The notes: a model not told the origin generated them from the sequence alone. DNA of 64,000 nucleotides from Nemophila menziesii (GCA_029959085.1 JARWIR010000039.1:6076001-6140000), one strand, 5' to 3'. Counted from the stretch's first letter, positions 9,774-22,235 are shown. Program-made: numbers and translations.

Positions 9774-12700
9774 AGAGAATGGCGAATTAACGATGAGGAT
9801 ACAAGACGAGGAAGTCAAATTCAATGTATTTCGAGCTATGAAATTCCCAGATTCTCAGGAAGATTGCTTCAGAATGGATGTAGTAGAGCAAGCATCGCAA
9901 GAGGTATTTAATTGTTTAAATTTTGATGATATCTTGCAGGCTGCTTTGACATTAGATTCACTTGAGATGATGGAAGAGCTTACCGAAACAGTAGCAGCTC
10001 TCAATTCTGAAAATCCGAAGTATAGGCGTCTTGCCTATGAACCTGTGAGAGAACCGGGGGAGATTATTCCTAAAAAGAAGCCTTCAATTGAATCTCCTCC
10101 GGAATTAGAAGAAAAACCATTACCAACACACTTGAGGTATGCATATTTAGGTACTAATGAAACTCTACCTGTTATCGTTTCAGCTAATTTAACAGGTCCT
10201 CAAGAAGATAAACTATTGCGTGTGTTAAGAGCCAACAAAGAAGCAATAGGTTGGACAATTGCTGACATCAAAGGCATTAGTCCATCCTATTATCAACACA
10301 AAATCATACTTGAAGATGTTAACGCACGCTCAGTTGAAGGTCAAAGAAGATTAATGCCCGTTATGAAGGATGTAGTGAAGAAAGAGGTGATCAAGCTTTT
10401 AGATGCGGGGATTATTTATCCCATTTCGAGTAGTGAATAGGTGAGCCCAGTTCAGTGTGTACCGAAGAAAGGAGGAATGACAACAGTTCTTAATGATAAA
10501 AATGAAGCAATTCCTTCAAGAACGGTAGTTGGATGGAGAGTTTGCATGGATTACAGAAAGCTGAACAAAGCCACCAGAAAAGACCATTTCCCTTTGCCCT
10601 TCATTGATCAAATGTTAGACAAATTAGCCGGAAGAGAGTACTATTGCATCTTGGATGGTTATTCCGGGTATAATCAAATTTACGTAGCTTCGGAAGATCA
10701 ACATAAAACAACATTTACATGTCCCTTTGGTACTTTTGCATATCACAGAATGCCATTTGGGTTGTGTAATGCTCCTGCTACCTTTCAAAAATGCATGTGG
10801 CTATCTTCTGGGATATGATCGATAACTTTCTTGAAGTGTTTATGGATGATTTCTCTGTATTTGGTGATGATTTTGATAAATGCTTAGATAATTTAGAGAA
10901 AGTGTTAATCAGATGCAAAGAAACAGATTTGGTTTTAAACTGGGAGAAGTGTCATTTCATGGTTCGAGAAGGTATTGTTCTGGGTCACAAGGTTTCGAGT
11001 GCTGGGTTGGAAGTCGATAGAGCGAAGATAGAGGTAATTAAAACTCTTCCCCCTCCTGTTTCTGTTAAAGGGGTAAGAAGTTTTCTTGGCCATGCTGGCT
11101 TTTATAGACGATTTATCAAAGACTTTTCTATGATTGCTAAACCGTTATGCAACTTACTTGAAAAGGACTCCAAATTCCTTTTTGATGAAGCTTGTTTAGC
11201 GGCCTTCAAAGCAATCAAAGAAAAACTTATTTCTCCTCCTATAGTATTACCTCCAGATTGGAATCTACCGTTTGAGGTTATGTGTGATGCGAGTGATTTG
11301 TGTATGGGAGCCATATTAGGACAAAGAAAAGAGAAAGTTTTTCATTCGATTTATTATGCTAGTAAAACTTTTAATGGTGCTCAAGTGAATTATACAGTTA
11401 CAGAAAAAGAGTTGCTAGCGGTGTATTCATTCGATAAATTTCGCTCTTATCTTCTTGGAGCGAAAGTTATTGTTTATACAGATCATTCAGCGATTCGATA
11501 TCTTATGGAGAAGAAGGATGCTAAACCGAGGTTAATCAGATGGGTTTTATTGCTTCAAGAGTTCGATTTAGAGATCAAGGATAGAAAAGGGTGTGAGAAT
11601 CAGGTTGCGGATCATCTATCACGGTTAGAAGGTTCAGAGTTGAATAGTGGTACTGAAGCAGTTAGAGAAGAATTTCCTGATGAGAGTTTATTCGTTGTTC
11701 GTGATTATGAAGCTCCTTGGTATGTGGATATTGCAAACTTAGTGGTGAGTGGTTCCTTTCCTGAAGGTTCAACTTACCAAGAGAGAAAAAGATTAGCTCA
11801 CCGTGCAAGACAATTCTTTTGGGAGGATCCTTTCCTCTACAAAGTGTGTGCTGATCAAATGGTAAGAAGATGTGTAGCTAAGGAAGAAATTGAGGCGATT
11901 ATAGCTGGATGTCACGATTCACCTTATGGTGGACACTTTAAGGGAGATCGAACTGCGGCTAAGGTATTACAATCTGGTTTCTATTGGCCCTTTATTATAA
12001 AAGATTGTCATGAATATACGAAAAGATGTACAAGATGTCAATTTACCGGAAATATATCCAAGAGGGATGAGATGCCACGTAACAATGTGTTAGAAGTTGA
12101 AATATTCGATGTTTGGGGTATAGATTTTATGGGTCCTTTCATTCCTTCAAATGGTAACCTCTACATCTTGTTAGCTGTTGATTACGTGTCTAAATGGGTA
12201 GAAGCTGTGGCTTTGCCAACTAATGATTCGCGAGTGGTGATTAAGTTCTTGAAATCACATATTTTCACTAGACATAGCACTCCAAGGGTAATTATTAGCG
12301 ATGGAGGTACTCATTTCGTTAATAAATATTTGAAGACGGTTCTAGAGAAATATGGAGTGAGACATCGTGTATCTACTGCTTATCATCCACAAGCCAATGG
12401 TCAAGCCGAAGTATCAAATCGTGAGGTAAAATCTATCTTAGAGAAAACCGTTGGTCCTACTAGAAAAGATTGGTCTATGAAATTAGATGATGCACTATGG
12501 GCCTATCGTACTGCTATCAAAACTCCAGTAGGTGCTTCTCCGTATCGAATGGTATATGGTAAGGCTTGTCACTTACCTCTTGAACTTGAAATGGGCGCTT
12601 ATTGGGCTATTGCGAAGTTAAATTTAGATCCTACTCTAGCTGGTCAGAATCGAATGATGAAACTTAATGAGCTTGATGAATTTCGATTACATGCTTATGA

Positions 12701-13022
12701 AAATGCTAAACTTTATAAAGAAAATACCAAGAGATGGCATGATAATCGGATTCGAGAGAAGAACTTTGTAGTGGGACAAAGAGTGTTGAAATATAATTCA
12801 AAGTTCAGTAATTATCCGGGAAAATTAAGATCAAAGTGGTCGGGTCCTTACATTGTAACCAAAGTTACACCTCATGGAGCTATAGAGATAGAACATCCAC
12901 TTGAAAACCGTACATTCATGGTGAACGGTCATCGCTTAAAGATATATCATGGAGGTGAAGACACCGATCGTGCAAAAGACCCACATCCCGGAGAGGTCAT
13001 GTACCTCCTCAAAGCTCCTTAG
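9774..13022 (+). pseudogene. pol: Athila-type Ty3/gypsy retrotransposon pol fragment, 5' truncated and broken
   Basis: Encodes, in order: the end of the protease region and linker (KFNVFRAMKFP near 9815); reverse transcriptase (CMDYRKLNKATRKDHFPLPF near 10545; FMDD catalytic motif near 10845); RNase H ([18 protein letters not shown]; 11285-11625); an HHCC integrase zinc finger (H..H..CTRCQ, 11910-12040); the DDE integrase core (first Asp in GIDFMGPF near 12120, second in SDGGTHF near 12298, Glu near 12408); and a C-terminal domain ending [14 protein letters not shown]. There is no chromodomain, as expected for the Athila/Tat branch. Breaks: an in-frame TAG at 10438-10440 inside RT, and a frameshift at about 10792-10800 just before the FMDD motif. 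Gag, the protease active site, primer-binding site and both LTRs are absent. Left junction at about 9773: upstream DNA is macro-repeat and supplies the spurious start at 9718. Codon content is much less AT-rich than the flanks. Confidence 0.95.
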
Positions 13023-13620
13023 AAGCACGAGGTAACCCGTCGAGCTTAACGAAGTTAAACAAAAGCCAATTTCTTGTATATTAGTTTAAGTATTTCAATT
13101 TCCGTAGTGTAAATTAGTTAAGTTTTTGTTGATTTTAGTGTTTATTTTTAAGAAATGGGGATGGGTGTTTGTTTTTGATGATTTCAGGGGTATAATGGTC
13201 ATGAGTTTGGGGTCAAAACGATGAGAAAACGAAAAAATTTAGAGTCCACAGCAGGTTTGACCGGCTAGCCGGCGAGCTGGCCGGCATACCGGCCAAAAGA
13301 GCTGAAGGACCCCAACTCTCTGACCACTGCGTCCGCGATGACACAGCTTTCCTGCGTCACCATTCGCGCCAGCGAGACATCCACCGGCATACCGGTCAAT
13401 GACCGGCTAGCCGGCCAAAGAAGGTGAAGGTTCTGGTCCTTGCGTCAGCGACGACGCAAGGTTGCTGCGTCATCATTTGCGCCATCGACACGCCACCGGT
13501 ATGCCGGTCAATGACCGGCTAGCCGGTGAAGGAAAGTGAAGTCTCTGACCACTGCGTCAGCGACGACGCAATATGCTTGCGTTTTGAGGTAAAAAAAAAT
13601 CAAAACATGGCAGTTCCATT
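13023..13620 (+). other. Post-pol non-coding region of the Athila fragment
   Basis: Continues directly from the pol stop. It has AT-rich spacer and a purine-rich stretch (13145-13165), then the GC-rich repeat at 13250-13590. No env-like open frame is visible. Assignment to the retroelement is by contiguity and composition only. Neither LTR was recognised. Confidence 0.55.
13250..13590. repeat. GC-rich tandem repeat with CCGGCTAGCCGG palindromes
   Basis: Three imperfect copies spaced about 142 and 112 bases (palindrome cores near 13261, 13403 and 13515). Each combines a 'gaccggctagccgg' core, a 'ccggcataccgg'-type near-palindrome and a 'gcgtcagcgacgacgca' segment. It is the most GC- and CpG-rich stretch of the window and stands out against about 27% GC surroundings. 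Confidence 0.85.
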
Positions 13621-13821
13621 GTAATCATTGAGTTCATATTTTATTTCTCCAAGTAATCAAAAAGTATCAAGATCATTTGGTTTCTTCTGTTATAGCACAA
13701 TTAAACTGAAATCTTCTAGAAGCTCCTAATTCTACTTCAGTTACAGCTGCTCCCTGAATCCACCTAATGTAAAAGTTTAATTGTTAGCTTAGATGATCAT
13801 TTAAATAATATCAAAACTAAT

Positions 13822-13937
13822 ATATTCCAACTCTGTATGAAGTTTATTCTTCTCTTCCAATAGTGTATGTCCACTATCTTTTCCTCCTCCAAACCTTCGA
13901 ACTCAGATCTAAGTGACTCAACCTCATTCTCCAATTT
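13822..13937 (-). pseudogene. Captured coiled-coil / leucine-heptad exon fragment, frameshifted
   Basis: The minus strand from 13937 reads KLENEVESLRSEFEGLEEEK with leucines at every seventh residue (positions 2, 9, 16). After a two-base shift near 13877 the heptad-rich reading continues as SGHTLLEEKNKLHTELEYI down to about 13822. This resembles the leucine-zipper/coiled-coil part of a cellular protein (bZIP-like proteins have such segments), but the parent gene cannot be named. A neighbouring open piece (13757-13690) may be another exon. Location inside a Helitron-like element suggests gene capture. Confidence 0.4.
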
Positions 13938-14779
13938 CACGCCTCTTCTTTAGTTATATTACATAATGGTTTTATGATGGGTAGGAGATAGTGAGTTGAA
14001 TTGAGGTTCTATAGCAGCAATTAACAGGGGTAGCAGAGTAGAATACAGGTGGCCATGATTTAACAGTCTTCAAAGATCCTTGAGAAACTTGGATTTGTTT
14101 CCAAAGCTACTAAAACTACCTTTATATCATATCACCCTTTTCGAAAAGTCTTATGATATCATGTTATTACCACGTGAATATGATAATAATGTAATCAAAC
14201 ACATAGCTTGAGTGTTTATATCAAGGATATGACGTTTAATAGCAACCCCCACTACGTTTACTGTACCAGACTCACTTACCTGCACCATATTTATATCTAA
14301 TTAATTTCACACCCCAAAAACACGTTTAAGGTAAGTTTAACTCACAATTATTGGATCTTATATATCAAACAATCATGTATTACTAACTAACATGTCACCA
14401 TATTCTCTAATGCACCAAACACTAACTCGAACCAGAGTGTCCTAAATCACCACAAATGAATTCTCATTAATATTAATTCATTGATATGATATGTGCATGT
14501 TCACCTGTTGTTTGAATTGTCGGATTGAATGACCTAACAATATATCCTGATTAGGTGTTCTTGAAGCCCTAAAAATTGCAAACTCTAATTTTTTTAATAA
14601 ACAAAAAATTAAATTCAAATGTCACAAAACAGACATTATATATAATTCTCTTTAACAGATTTCAAATCAAGACAATTCAAATCAGTAGTTTGATCATTAC
14701 AAATGCACAAAAGCACCAAACATTTTCACAAACTTCTGGAATGCAAAGCAATACCATACAAAACCTTAGAAAAAATAAA

Positions 14780-14900
14780 ATTACCAGAAATGTAGAAGCA
14801 ATGCCATGGAGTGGAAGAGCTGCGGCTAGAGGACTGGAATGTAAATTGGTCACCGATTTCATATACCGAGTGGAATTCCGAGTTTGGAGATGAATTAGGT
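14780..14900 (-). pseudogene. Possible captured exon
   Basis: The minus strand reads NSEFHSVYEIGDQFTFQSS, then a Ser-rich stretch, and ends at a fair splice donor (TCTG|GTAATT near 14785). Composition is more balanced than the flanks. No family was recognised. It may belong with the open frame at 14986-15405 as parts of one captured gene. Confidence 0.25.
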
Positions 14901-14985
14901 AAAGAGATAGAAATTAGAAAAATTACCAAACAATGAATGTTTGTGGTCAGAAAATAGACGGAGAAATCGATGAACAATGACTTAT

Positions 14986-15405
14986 TTAAGTATTTCCTTT
15001 TGAGTTTCCTTTTGAGTTTCCTATTGAGTTTCCTTTTTGGTGTGGTTGAATCGGCAATGAGAGGTTTATGTCGCATCCAGATGGGATTATTGTTGTTGGT
15101 GGGTTGCAACACCGAGATGAGATGGAGTTGCATCGTGGATCGTGCAACAGCGGGAGGAGATGGAGTTGCATCATGGATCCCATGGATAACGACTCTTGAA
15201 TTTGGTTCTGGTTGTTGGGAGTTGAACCGGCTGCAGTATTGGTGATGACGTAGTAGTGGCTTGATGAAGACCGTGATCGAGATATCGGGGAGGAAGTGTG
15301 AATGGTAGAACGGCGGTGAGTGTTGGTGAAGTTAGGTAGTGTAGGGTAGGGTGAGGACGGTGAAGTTGGAATATTAGTGAAATGGGTTATGGAAGATTTT
15401 TCTTA
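14986..15405 (-). pseudogene. Possible captured first exon, Ser/Pro-rich open frame
   Basis: About 135 codons stay open on the minus strand from ~15405 to the stop at 14986. The reading is rich in Ser, Pro, Thr and Asn (for example SSPISRSRSSSSHYYVITNT), passes an internal Met near 15183, and ends in three copies of a GNSKGNS-like pentapeptide from a GGAAACTCAAAA repeat. The overlapping frame at 15133-14726 is also open, which lowers confidence. CpG-containing, non-AT-rich sequence is typical of plant first exons. No known domain was seen. Confidence 0.25.
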
Positions 15406-15561
15406 TTATTTTGCTTGGATATTAATGATAAGTGGGGCCAGAATCTATAATGGCCACTACTTATGTTTTGCCAGAATCGATCCTGGCCACCTTTTCGATC
15501 CTGGCCACCACTTAAGTGGGTAAATCAGGACCGTAGGAAAAACTTCAAAATATAATATAGA

Positions 15562-17325
15562 TATATATTAGTATTTAATTTATTTATTATATAAAAATAT
15601 AAATATATTTATCAAACCTATCTATGTAAAATAAATAGATTTATTTATATAAATTTATTTAAATGTGTATGAAATCTTTTTTTGTTTTATGTTGGTTGCT
15701 ATATTATCTATCTCTATTAAAAATATATTTTTGTAGTTATGATTTTTTAAATGGTACTGAATAAAAAAATTCTAAATAGAATGTAAGAAACAATTAACGA
15801 AACAATCCACAAACACATGTACTGAATTGCAATTTAAGTTTTACGGAAAGTACATGTAACTTTACATATTTTATAATATTGTAAACCAACATGTGTATCA
15901 TATTTAAATCAAGTTTCATTAAAAGTTATTAAATAAGACTGTAAATATTTGTTTCATATTTTCCGTAACTATTATGGTGTATAAATTGAAATACTATAAA
16001 TTTTTTATTGATTGTTAAAACTCTATAGGATTTGTAGACCCATTGGTGTGTTTTATTTTTTAATCTTGTACAAAATTTTACTAATTTTACAAGAACATGT
16101 ATAGGCTTTGTAAAATTATATTAATACTTAAAGGAATCGGTCATACTCATGTTTCTCATATTTTATAAGGATGAAATTATAGGCTAAAAAATTGAAAACA
16201 CTATTATACACATCATTACGTCTATTGAAAATAAAATAAAATAAACGATTCCTAACATACTAACTTGTTATGCCTGAACTAATTAGTTGTTGATATATTT
16301 ATATCATATTCACGAATTCTTACAAGCTTATAACATTGATAAATAAAGATTATTATGTGATTATTTGTGACAATTAATTTAGTTAGTTTTAAATAAGGTT
16401 AATTACACCATGTATATGAAAATAACACAAAATATATGTACTTGTATATGTCTAAAAATACATCTGAGTTCAAAATCGACATGACAATATTGTTTATGAT
16501 CACCTTCCTAGTAAAATTTACTTTCACTCTAGATCGCATTTAACGTGCTAATGTGATGTATTAATTTCTGTAATATATTAATAAAACACAAATTTATGTG
16601 TTTCATTAAATGTAGACACATTTTGCATCATTAAATGTTACAAAATCAAATATTTTTCACATTTTGGGAACAATCAATTAAAATAAAAGAACAAGAAAAT
16701 ATGTTGTAAATACAAGTTAAACACACGATAAGTTGTGTTTCATTGATATGACACGAAAAACGAGACAAATGATACATCTTGTTATAATTATACATTAAAT
16801 TTGCAACCGATGAATTTTTTTTCTTTGGTTGTCTTTCTTTAATTTTGTTTCAAAAATGTAATCGATGGTTTTTCTTTATTTTGTTTCACATTACTCATGT
16901 ATGCCATACGTTGTGTTTTTTACTTTTGGTTAGAGTATTTATATAATAATGTAGGATGCACTTAATTGTTCCTTTTAAATTTTCATATATTTGTATAAGT
17001 TATGGTACAACAAAACAAAATATACTAGTTAAACGATTTAATACTAGTATACAAAATATATTATAAATCTAATGATTTGATTTGTAATATTTAAATTTTT
17101 TGTTTATATAACATCATTTTTTTAATAATTATTTCTAATATATTTATGTATATATCTAAGATTTTAACATATCTACATTGATCTATATTTTTATATAGAT
17201 AGATATATATATATATATATTATTGATCTTGCAGAATTCTATATTTTATATAGATAACAATTTTTTTTTATTTACATATTTTGAAAATCTGTAAATATGT
17301 ATCTTTTATACACAAACACAAACAT

Positions 17326-17360
<35 letters not shown>

Positions 17361-20300
17361 CATTAATTTATTATATAAAAATAAAAATGTATTTATCAAA
17401 TATATATATAATAATTAGAACTATTTATTTATGTTCTTTTATTGTGTATGAAATCTTTTTTTGTTTTTATGTTAGTTAATATATTATGTATCTCTCTCAA
17501 AGAAAAATATGTAGGTATGATTTATTAAATGGTAGTGAACACAAATTAGTCAAGATAGAAAGTAAGAAACAATCCACAAACACATATATTAAATTACAAT
17601 TTAATTTTTACGTAAAGTACATGTAACTTTACATATTTTATCATATTGCAAACAACCGTGTGTATCAGATTTGAATCAACTTTCATTAGACTATGACTAA
17701 ATAAGAATGTAAATATTTGATTCATATTTGCAGTAACTATTATGGTATATTCCTTTGAAATTCAATAAGAATTTTATGGATTTTAAAATCTCTATAGGAT
17801 TTGTAGACTGATTGGTGTATTTTAAATCTATAAAAATGATATTTTTAATCTTGTACAAAATATGACTAATTTTTCTATATCCTGTATAGACTTTGTCAAA
17901 TTATTTTAATACGTACACGAATCAGAAATAGTGATGTCTTATCAGGATGAAAATATGGGCTAATAATTGAAAACGTTATTATACACATCTATACTTCTAT
18001 TGAAAATAAAATAAAATAAACGATTCCTAAATACAAAGTTGTATTACATGCTAAGAGATTAGTTCTGCTACAAGCTTATAATTTAGAAAAATAAAGCTTA
18101 TTTATGTGATTATTTGTGACAATAAATTTAGGTATTTTAGGTTGAGGTTAATTACACAATGTATATGAAAATAACACAAAATATATGTACTTGTATCGGT
18201 CTAATAATACACCTGAGTTCAAAATCGACGAGACAATATTCTTTATGATCACCTTCTGTATAAAATTTATTTTTGGTCTAGATTCCATTTTACGTGTAAC
18301 GTGATTTTTAAAATTATCTCATATGTTTATAAGCCACCAAGCTATATGTGTTGCATTAAGTGTAGACGCATTTATCATCATTAAATGGTTCTCGAGCGAT
18401 TACGAATAATATTTGTTTGTTATCATTGTCACGTGTCTAGAAGGAATATATCTCTTATGTATTACTAGTTTATATATTTATTTATCTTGGAAGATCATTC
18501 TTTTTTCTCATCCAGACATCACTATTGTCTATCCTTGCTGTTTGGACATTTCAAAATGTCTTCATCAACTTGATAAACAGTGTTCTATGTGTTCTAATGG
18601 CATTTTTTGTCTCTACGCTGATATATTGAACACTTAATCGAACATCTAAATACCAAAATATTGGTGACTTGGACTTAGATATTCATGTTCAATCTTAATG
18701 ATTTCTTTGCACATTTTAATTGTAGTTATGTTGCGTATAGGGTGTAGATTTTTGTGATATTCATTTTAGTTAAAACCATTTCCATATGGTGTCAATCTTT
18801 TACACACTAAAATCAAGGGAATTAATTTGTTTAGCATGCATACATGGGTTTCCAATCGTTCACTATTTTGTAGAATACCTTTTTGGAGCACTTACAATTC
18901 ATTCTTTCTGAGACAATCACCGTTTATCATACATAACCATAATATCATTTACAATATTTTACAAACCTGGATTCAAAGTGTGTCCACCATACTGTAACCT
19001 TCTTCAACATCACATACTTTAAAAATTGTGGCCAACACTACATGTATACTTTATCCAACTATCTCCCTGTTAATTATAATATAGAAATACATAATTAAAC
19101 ATAAAGAAGTAGGCATACAATTCTATTTTGGGGATAAGGGAATTGGAGGCATGAAATTTCTTTTGGTTTGATTGCATTATATGACCATATATTATTCAAA
19201 ATTTTGTGTGCATTTCCCTACATTATTAAAAAATTATACTATATGACTCTATATTAATTCGTACAATACTTCTATTTAATATGGGATACTCCAATACCAA
19301 TAGTATTATGAGAAATACCTCATGTTTATGTCAAGCAAAAACTAATTATAGTAACTATCTAATTTATCTATGACATGTGTTTTTTCAATATAATTAATGA
19401 TTATGATTTTAATATTGGTTCATGTAATATAGGATTAAAGTCTTACCCTTTTAATTTTGAGTATATTCTTTCCGAATATGCTACAAACTATAAAGAAACG
19501 ATGAGAACTATTGGGAAGGAGTTAGATGCTGGTTCGTACACCATTGTATAGCCAATTAAGTCTAGTTTACGTGACCGTAGACATAGCGTTTCTGTGAGAT
19601 GACACAAGCTATCTAGTTTCCACAAAAAAAAACATTTGCAAAGGTTTTTACTAGGTTGAACCAAGGTTGACACTGGATAGAGAGCTATAAAATTTACACG
19701 GTAAAACTGCTTTTGCACTCCCTATTATAAAAATAAAATATAAAATAAACTCAGACGAGAAGCAAGGAGTTTTCATTAACATCTTTATCATAATCAAATT
19801 ATTGTGTGACTTTAAATTTTTATTTATTAAATTTTATTCTTGAGTTATGATTATGCTTAACTTTATATTATTCATAAAATACTCTCGTCATTAGATCATG
19901 ACAATTTCTTATTAACCCTAGAACTATGAATTGAGGATTATTGTATGAATTTAGGGGTTTTGCTTAATTTAAATTTATTCATACGTATTTCATATTATCT
20001 TGTATAAAGTTTTTTTTCATTATAAAGTCCATGTAATTTATTATCCCTATTTTTATGAATTACACCCGTGAGGGGGATTAAAAGGTGTAACTATATATAA
20101 GAAGTGTTTATTCCTAATAGAATAAAAATAATATACATAGATGTTTATAGGGTTAAATTCATCGGTGTCCATAAATATATATAAGAATATACGTGAGATG
20201 TTAGATGTCTTCTAGAGTTACAATTTATGTGAATAGTAAACATTGCTCTTATTTGAATTAAGCAAAGGCTTAGCTGGAATCTAGATTCCTAATTAATGTG

Positions 20301-20649
20301 AATAGTAAATATAATATTATTCTCATAAGCCTAACTTTTAGTTCTTTGGTGAATTGGATCATCCCGGGCTAGTTTCCTCCCTATGTTAGTCCCTATATTT
20401 GTATTTTATTATTTTTAATTATTAATTATTGAAACCAAACCAAATATATATTATATTATTACACAAAATTCTATTTAACGTCATTAAATACACACTATAA
20501 GTTTTACAATCTCCGTGGATATGATAAAAAATTTACTTTACTACATTCAATGATCCATAATAGTTTGTGGAGAGTTACTCTCTTGGGTACGTGAATCACC
20601 TAACACCTAGAGGGATACAAATTTTTTTGGCATCTTTGTCGTGGATTAT
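15562..20649 (+). repeat. Macro-repeat unit 1, right part
   Basis: Resumes exactly at the Helitron end with 'tatatattagtatttaattt'. 15562-16150 repeats the sequence at 9197-9773, then the unit order continues: another ~1.8 kb subrepeat (17480-18960), 'tactccaataccaatagtat' near 19290, 'gaattacacccgtgaggggg' near 20060, and 'ctctcttgggtacgtgaatc' just before the hexamer block. The 75-codon open frame at 18413-18637 is not conserved (its paralogue at 8700-8900 is frame-shifted). No gene seen. Confidence 0.75.
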
Positions 20650-22235
20650 ATTAAAGTTTAAATTAATGGTTAAAGTTAAGGTTAAGGTTAAGGTTTAAGG
20701 TTTATGTTTTAAGGTTTAAGGTTTAAGGTTCAAGGTTAAGGTTTAAAAAGTTAATATGAATGCGAAGTTGAAGGTTAAGGTTAATGTTAAGGTGAATGTT
20801 TAAGGTTCAGGTTAAGTTTAAGTTTAAAGTTTAAGGTTTAAGGTGTAAGACTTAAAGTTTAAGGGTTATGGTTAAATTTAAGGTTAAGGTTAAAACGAAA
20901 GCAGACATTAAGTTGTATAGCTTATGTTATACGTTTAAGGTTTACAGTTTAAGGTATAAGATTTAAGGTTAAGGTTAAGTTTAATGTTAAGATTAAGTTT
21001 TGGGTAAAGCTTAAGGTAAAGAGAAAGAAAACACTATGTTGTATGGTTTAAGGTATAAGATTTAAGGTTAAAATCTTAAGTTTAACGTTAAGATTAAGGT
21101 TTAGGTTAAGGTTAAGGATAAGATTAAAGTTACGGTAAATGTTATGGGAAAGGTTGAGATTAATGATAATTTTAAAGTCATGGCTAAGTTAAACATTAAG
21201 TTTAAGTTTAAGGTTAAGTTCAAGGTTAATGTTAGGTTAATGTTAAGAATAAGGTTAAGGATGTGTTTAAGTCTAATACTTAAGGGGTTGAGGTTAATGT
21301 TAAGACTAAGGAGTAAAGGGTTATGGTTCAGGTTAAGATTAAAATTAAATTTAAGGTTAAGATTAAGGTTAAGGTTAAATATATTGTTCAATTTAATATT
21401 TAGATTAACTTAAATTTAATGTTAATGATAAGGTTAGCATTGAGGTTATGGGTAGGGCTAAGGCTATGGCTATGACTAGGGCGAGTTCTAGACATATAGA
21501 TAAGGCTAAGGCTAAGGCTAAGGCTAAAGTTAAGTATAAGGACAAAGGCTAGTGCTAAGGTTAAGGCTAGGGCTAGGGATATGGTTAATACTAATGATAA
21601 AGCTAAGGCTAAGGTTAATGTTAATGTCATGGTTAAGTTTAAGTTTAAGGTTGAGATTGAGGTTCAGGTTAAGGTTAGGGCAAAATTTAATTTTTAGTTT
21701 TAAGGTAAAGGTTAAAGTTTAAATTTTGGGTTATGGTTAAGGTTAAGGTTAAGTCTATGGGTTAATTTTAAGGTAACAGTCAAGTCTTTGTTTAAGTTTA
21801 CGGTTTAAGATTTGACCTTTAAGTTTCAGGTTGTAGAGATTTAAGTTCGAAGGTAAAATATAAATGCGATGAATCTTCATTTGGTTAAGGTTAAAGTTAT
21901 GGTTTAAACCTTGAAGTATAAGTTTAGTGTTAGGGTTTATGATTAAAGGTTTATGGATAAAGTTATATGGTTTAAGGTTTGAGGTCAAATATCAGCACAA
22001 TAAGTTTTCATTTGATTCAGATTAGAATTGGGGTTTAAACCTTACGGGTAAGGATATAGTTAGGGTTAGGGTAAACGTTTAAACTAAGGTTAAGTTTAAG
22101 GTTATGATGAAAGTTAGGTTTCAAATTTAAAGTTCAATATTTGAGGTAAAGTGTATGGCTTGGTGATAAGTTTTAGTGTATGATTAAGGTTATGGTTTAA
22201 ATGTAAGGTAAAGGTTAAGGTTAGCGATATGTTTT
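20650..22235 (+). repeat. GGTTAA hexamer block 1 (~1.6 kb)
   Basis: Degenerate tandem hexamers (GGTTAA, GGTTTAA, GGCTAA, GGTTAT). Higher-order landmarks include 'gcagacattaagttgtatag' and a second copy about 120 bases on, 'gcgatgaatcttcatttggt' near 21868, and the terminal 'ttcaaattagaattgagg'-like stretch near 22015. Long open frames on both strands here (Lys/Val-, Leu/Arg- or Leu/Asn-rich) are by-products of the repeat. Confidence 0.9.

Larger units (their letters stand above)
13621..15561 (-). mobile_element. Helitron (minus strand), 5' end at 15561, 3' end not resolved
   Basis: On the minus strand the sequence starts TCTATATTATATTTTGAAG at 15561, preceded by A, as expected for a Helitron 5' terminus inserted between A and T. 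The next ~130 bases (GTGGCCAGGATCGATTCTGGC, AACATAAGTAGTGGCC, CCCACTTAT.ATTAATAT) match the 5' end of the Helitron at 32081, so both belong to one family. Inward lie gene-like fragments (14986-15405, 14780-14900, 13822-13937) and unrecognised AT-rich DNA (13950-14700). No CTAG-plus-hairpin end was found to the left; it may be lost at the junction with the Athila fragment, so the left limit given is arbitrary. Confidence 0.6.

Noticed and set aside
14576..15245. Plus-strand open frames (14576-14893, 14970-15245)
   Set aside because: They overlap minus-strand reading frames with better exon signals, and the plus-strand readings look random.
13023..15561. Search for the Athila 3' LTR and env-like ORF
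   Set aside because: No terminal repeat partner and no env-like frame could be recognised.
18413..18637. 74-codon frame with CSMCSNG motif, thought of as a zinc-binding remnant
   Set aside because: The paralogous sequence at 8700-8900 has a different T-run length and an internal stop, so the frame is not conserved. No domain matches.
20360..20380. 'cccgggctagt' considered as a Helitron 3' end
   Set aside because: No hairpin lies just upstream, and the sequence is continuous across all units.
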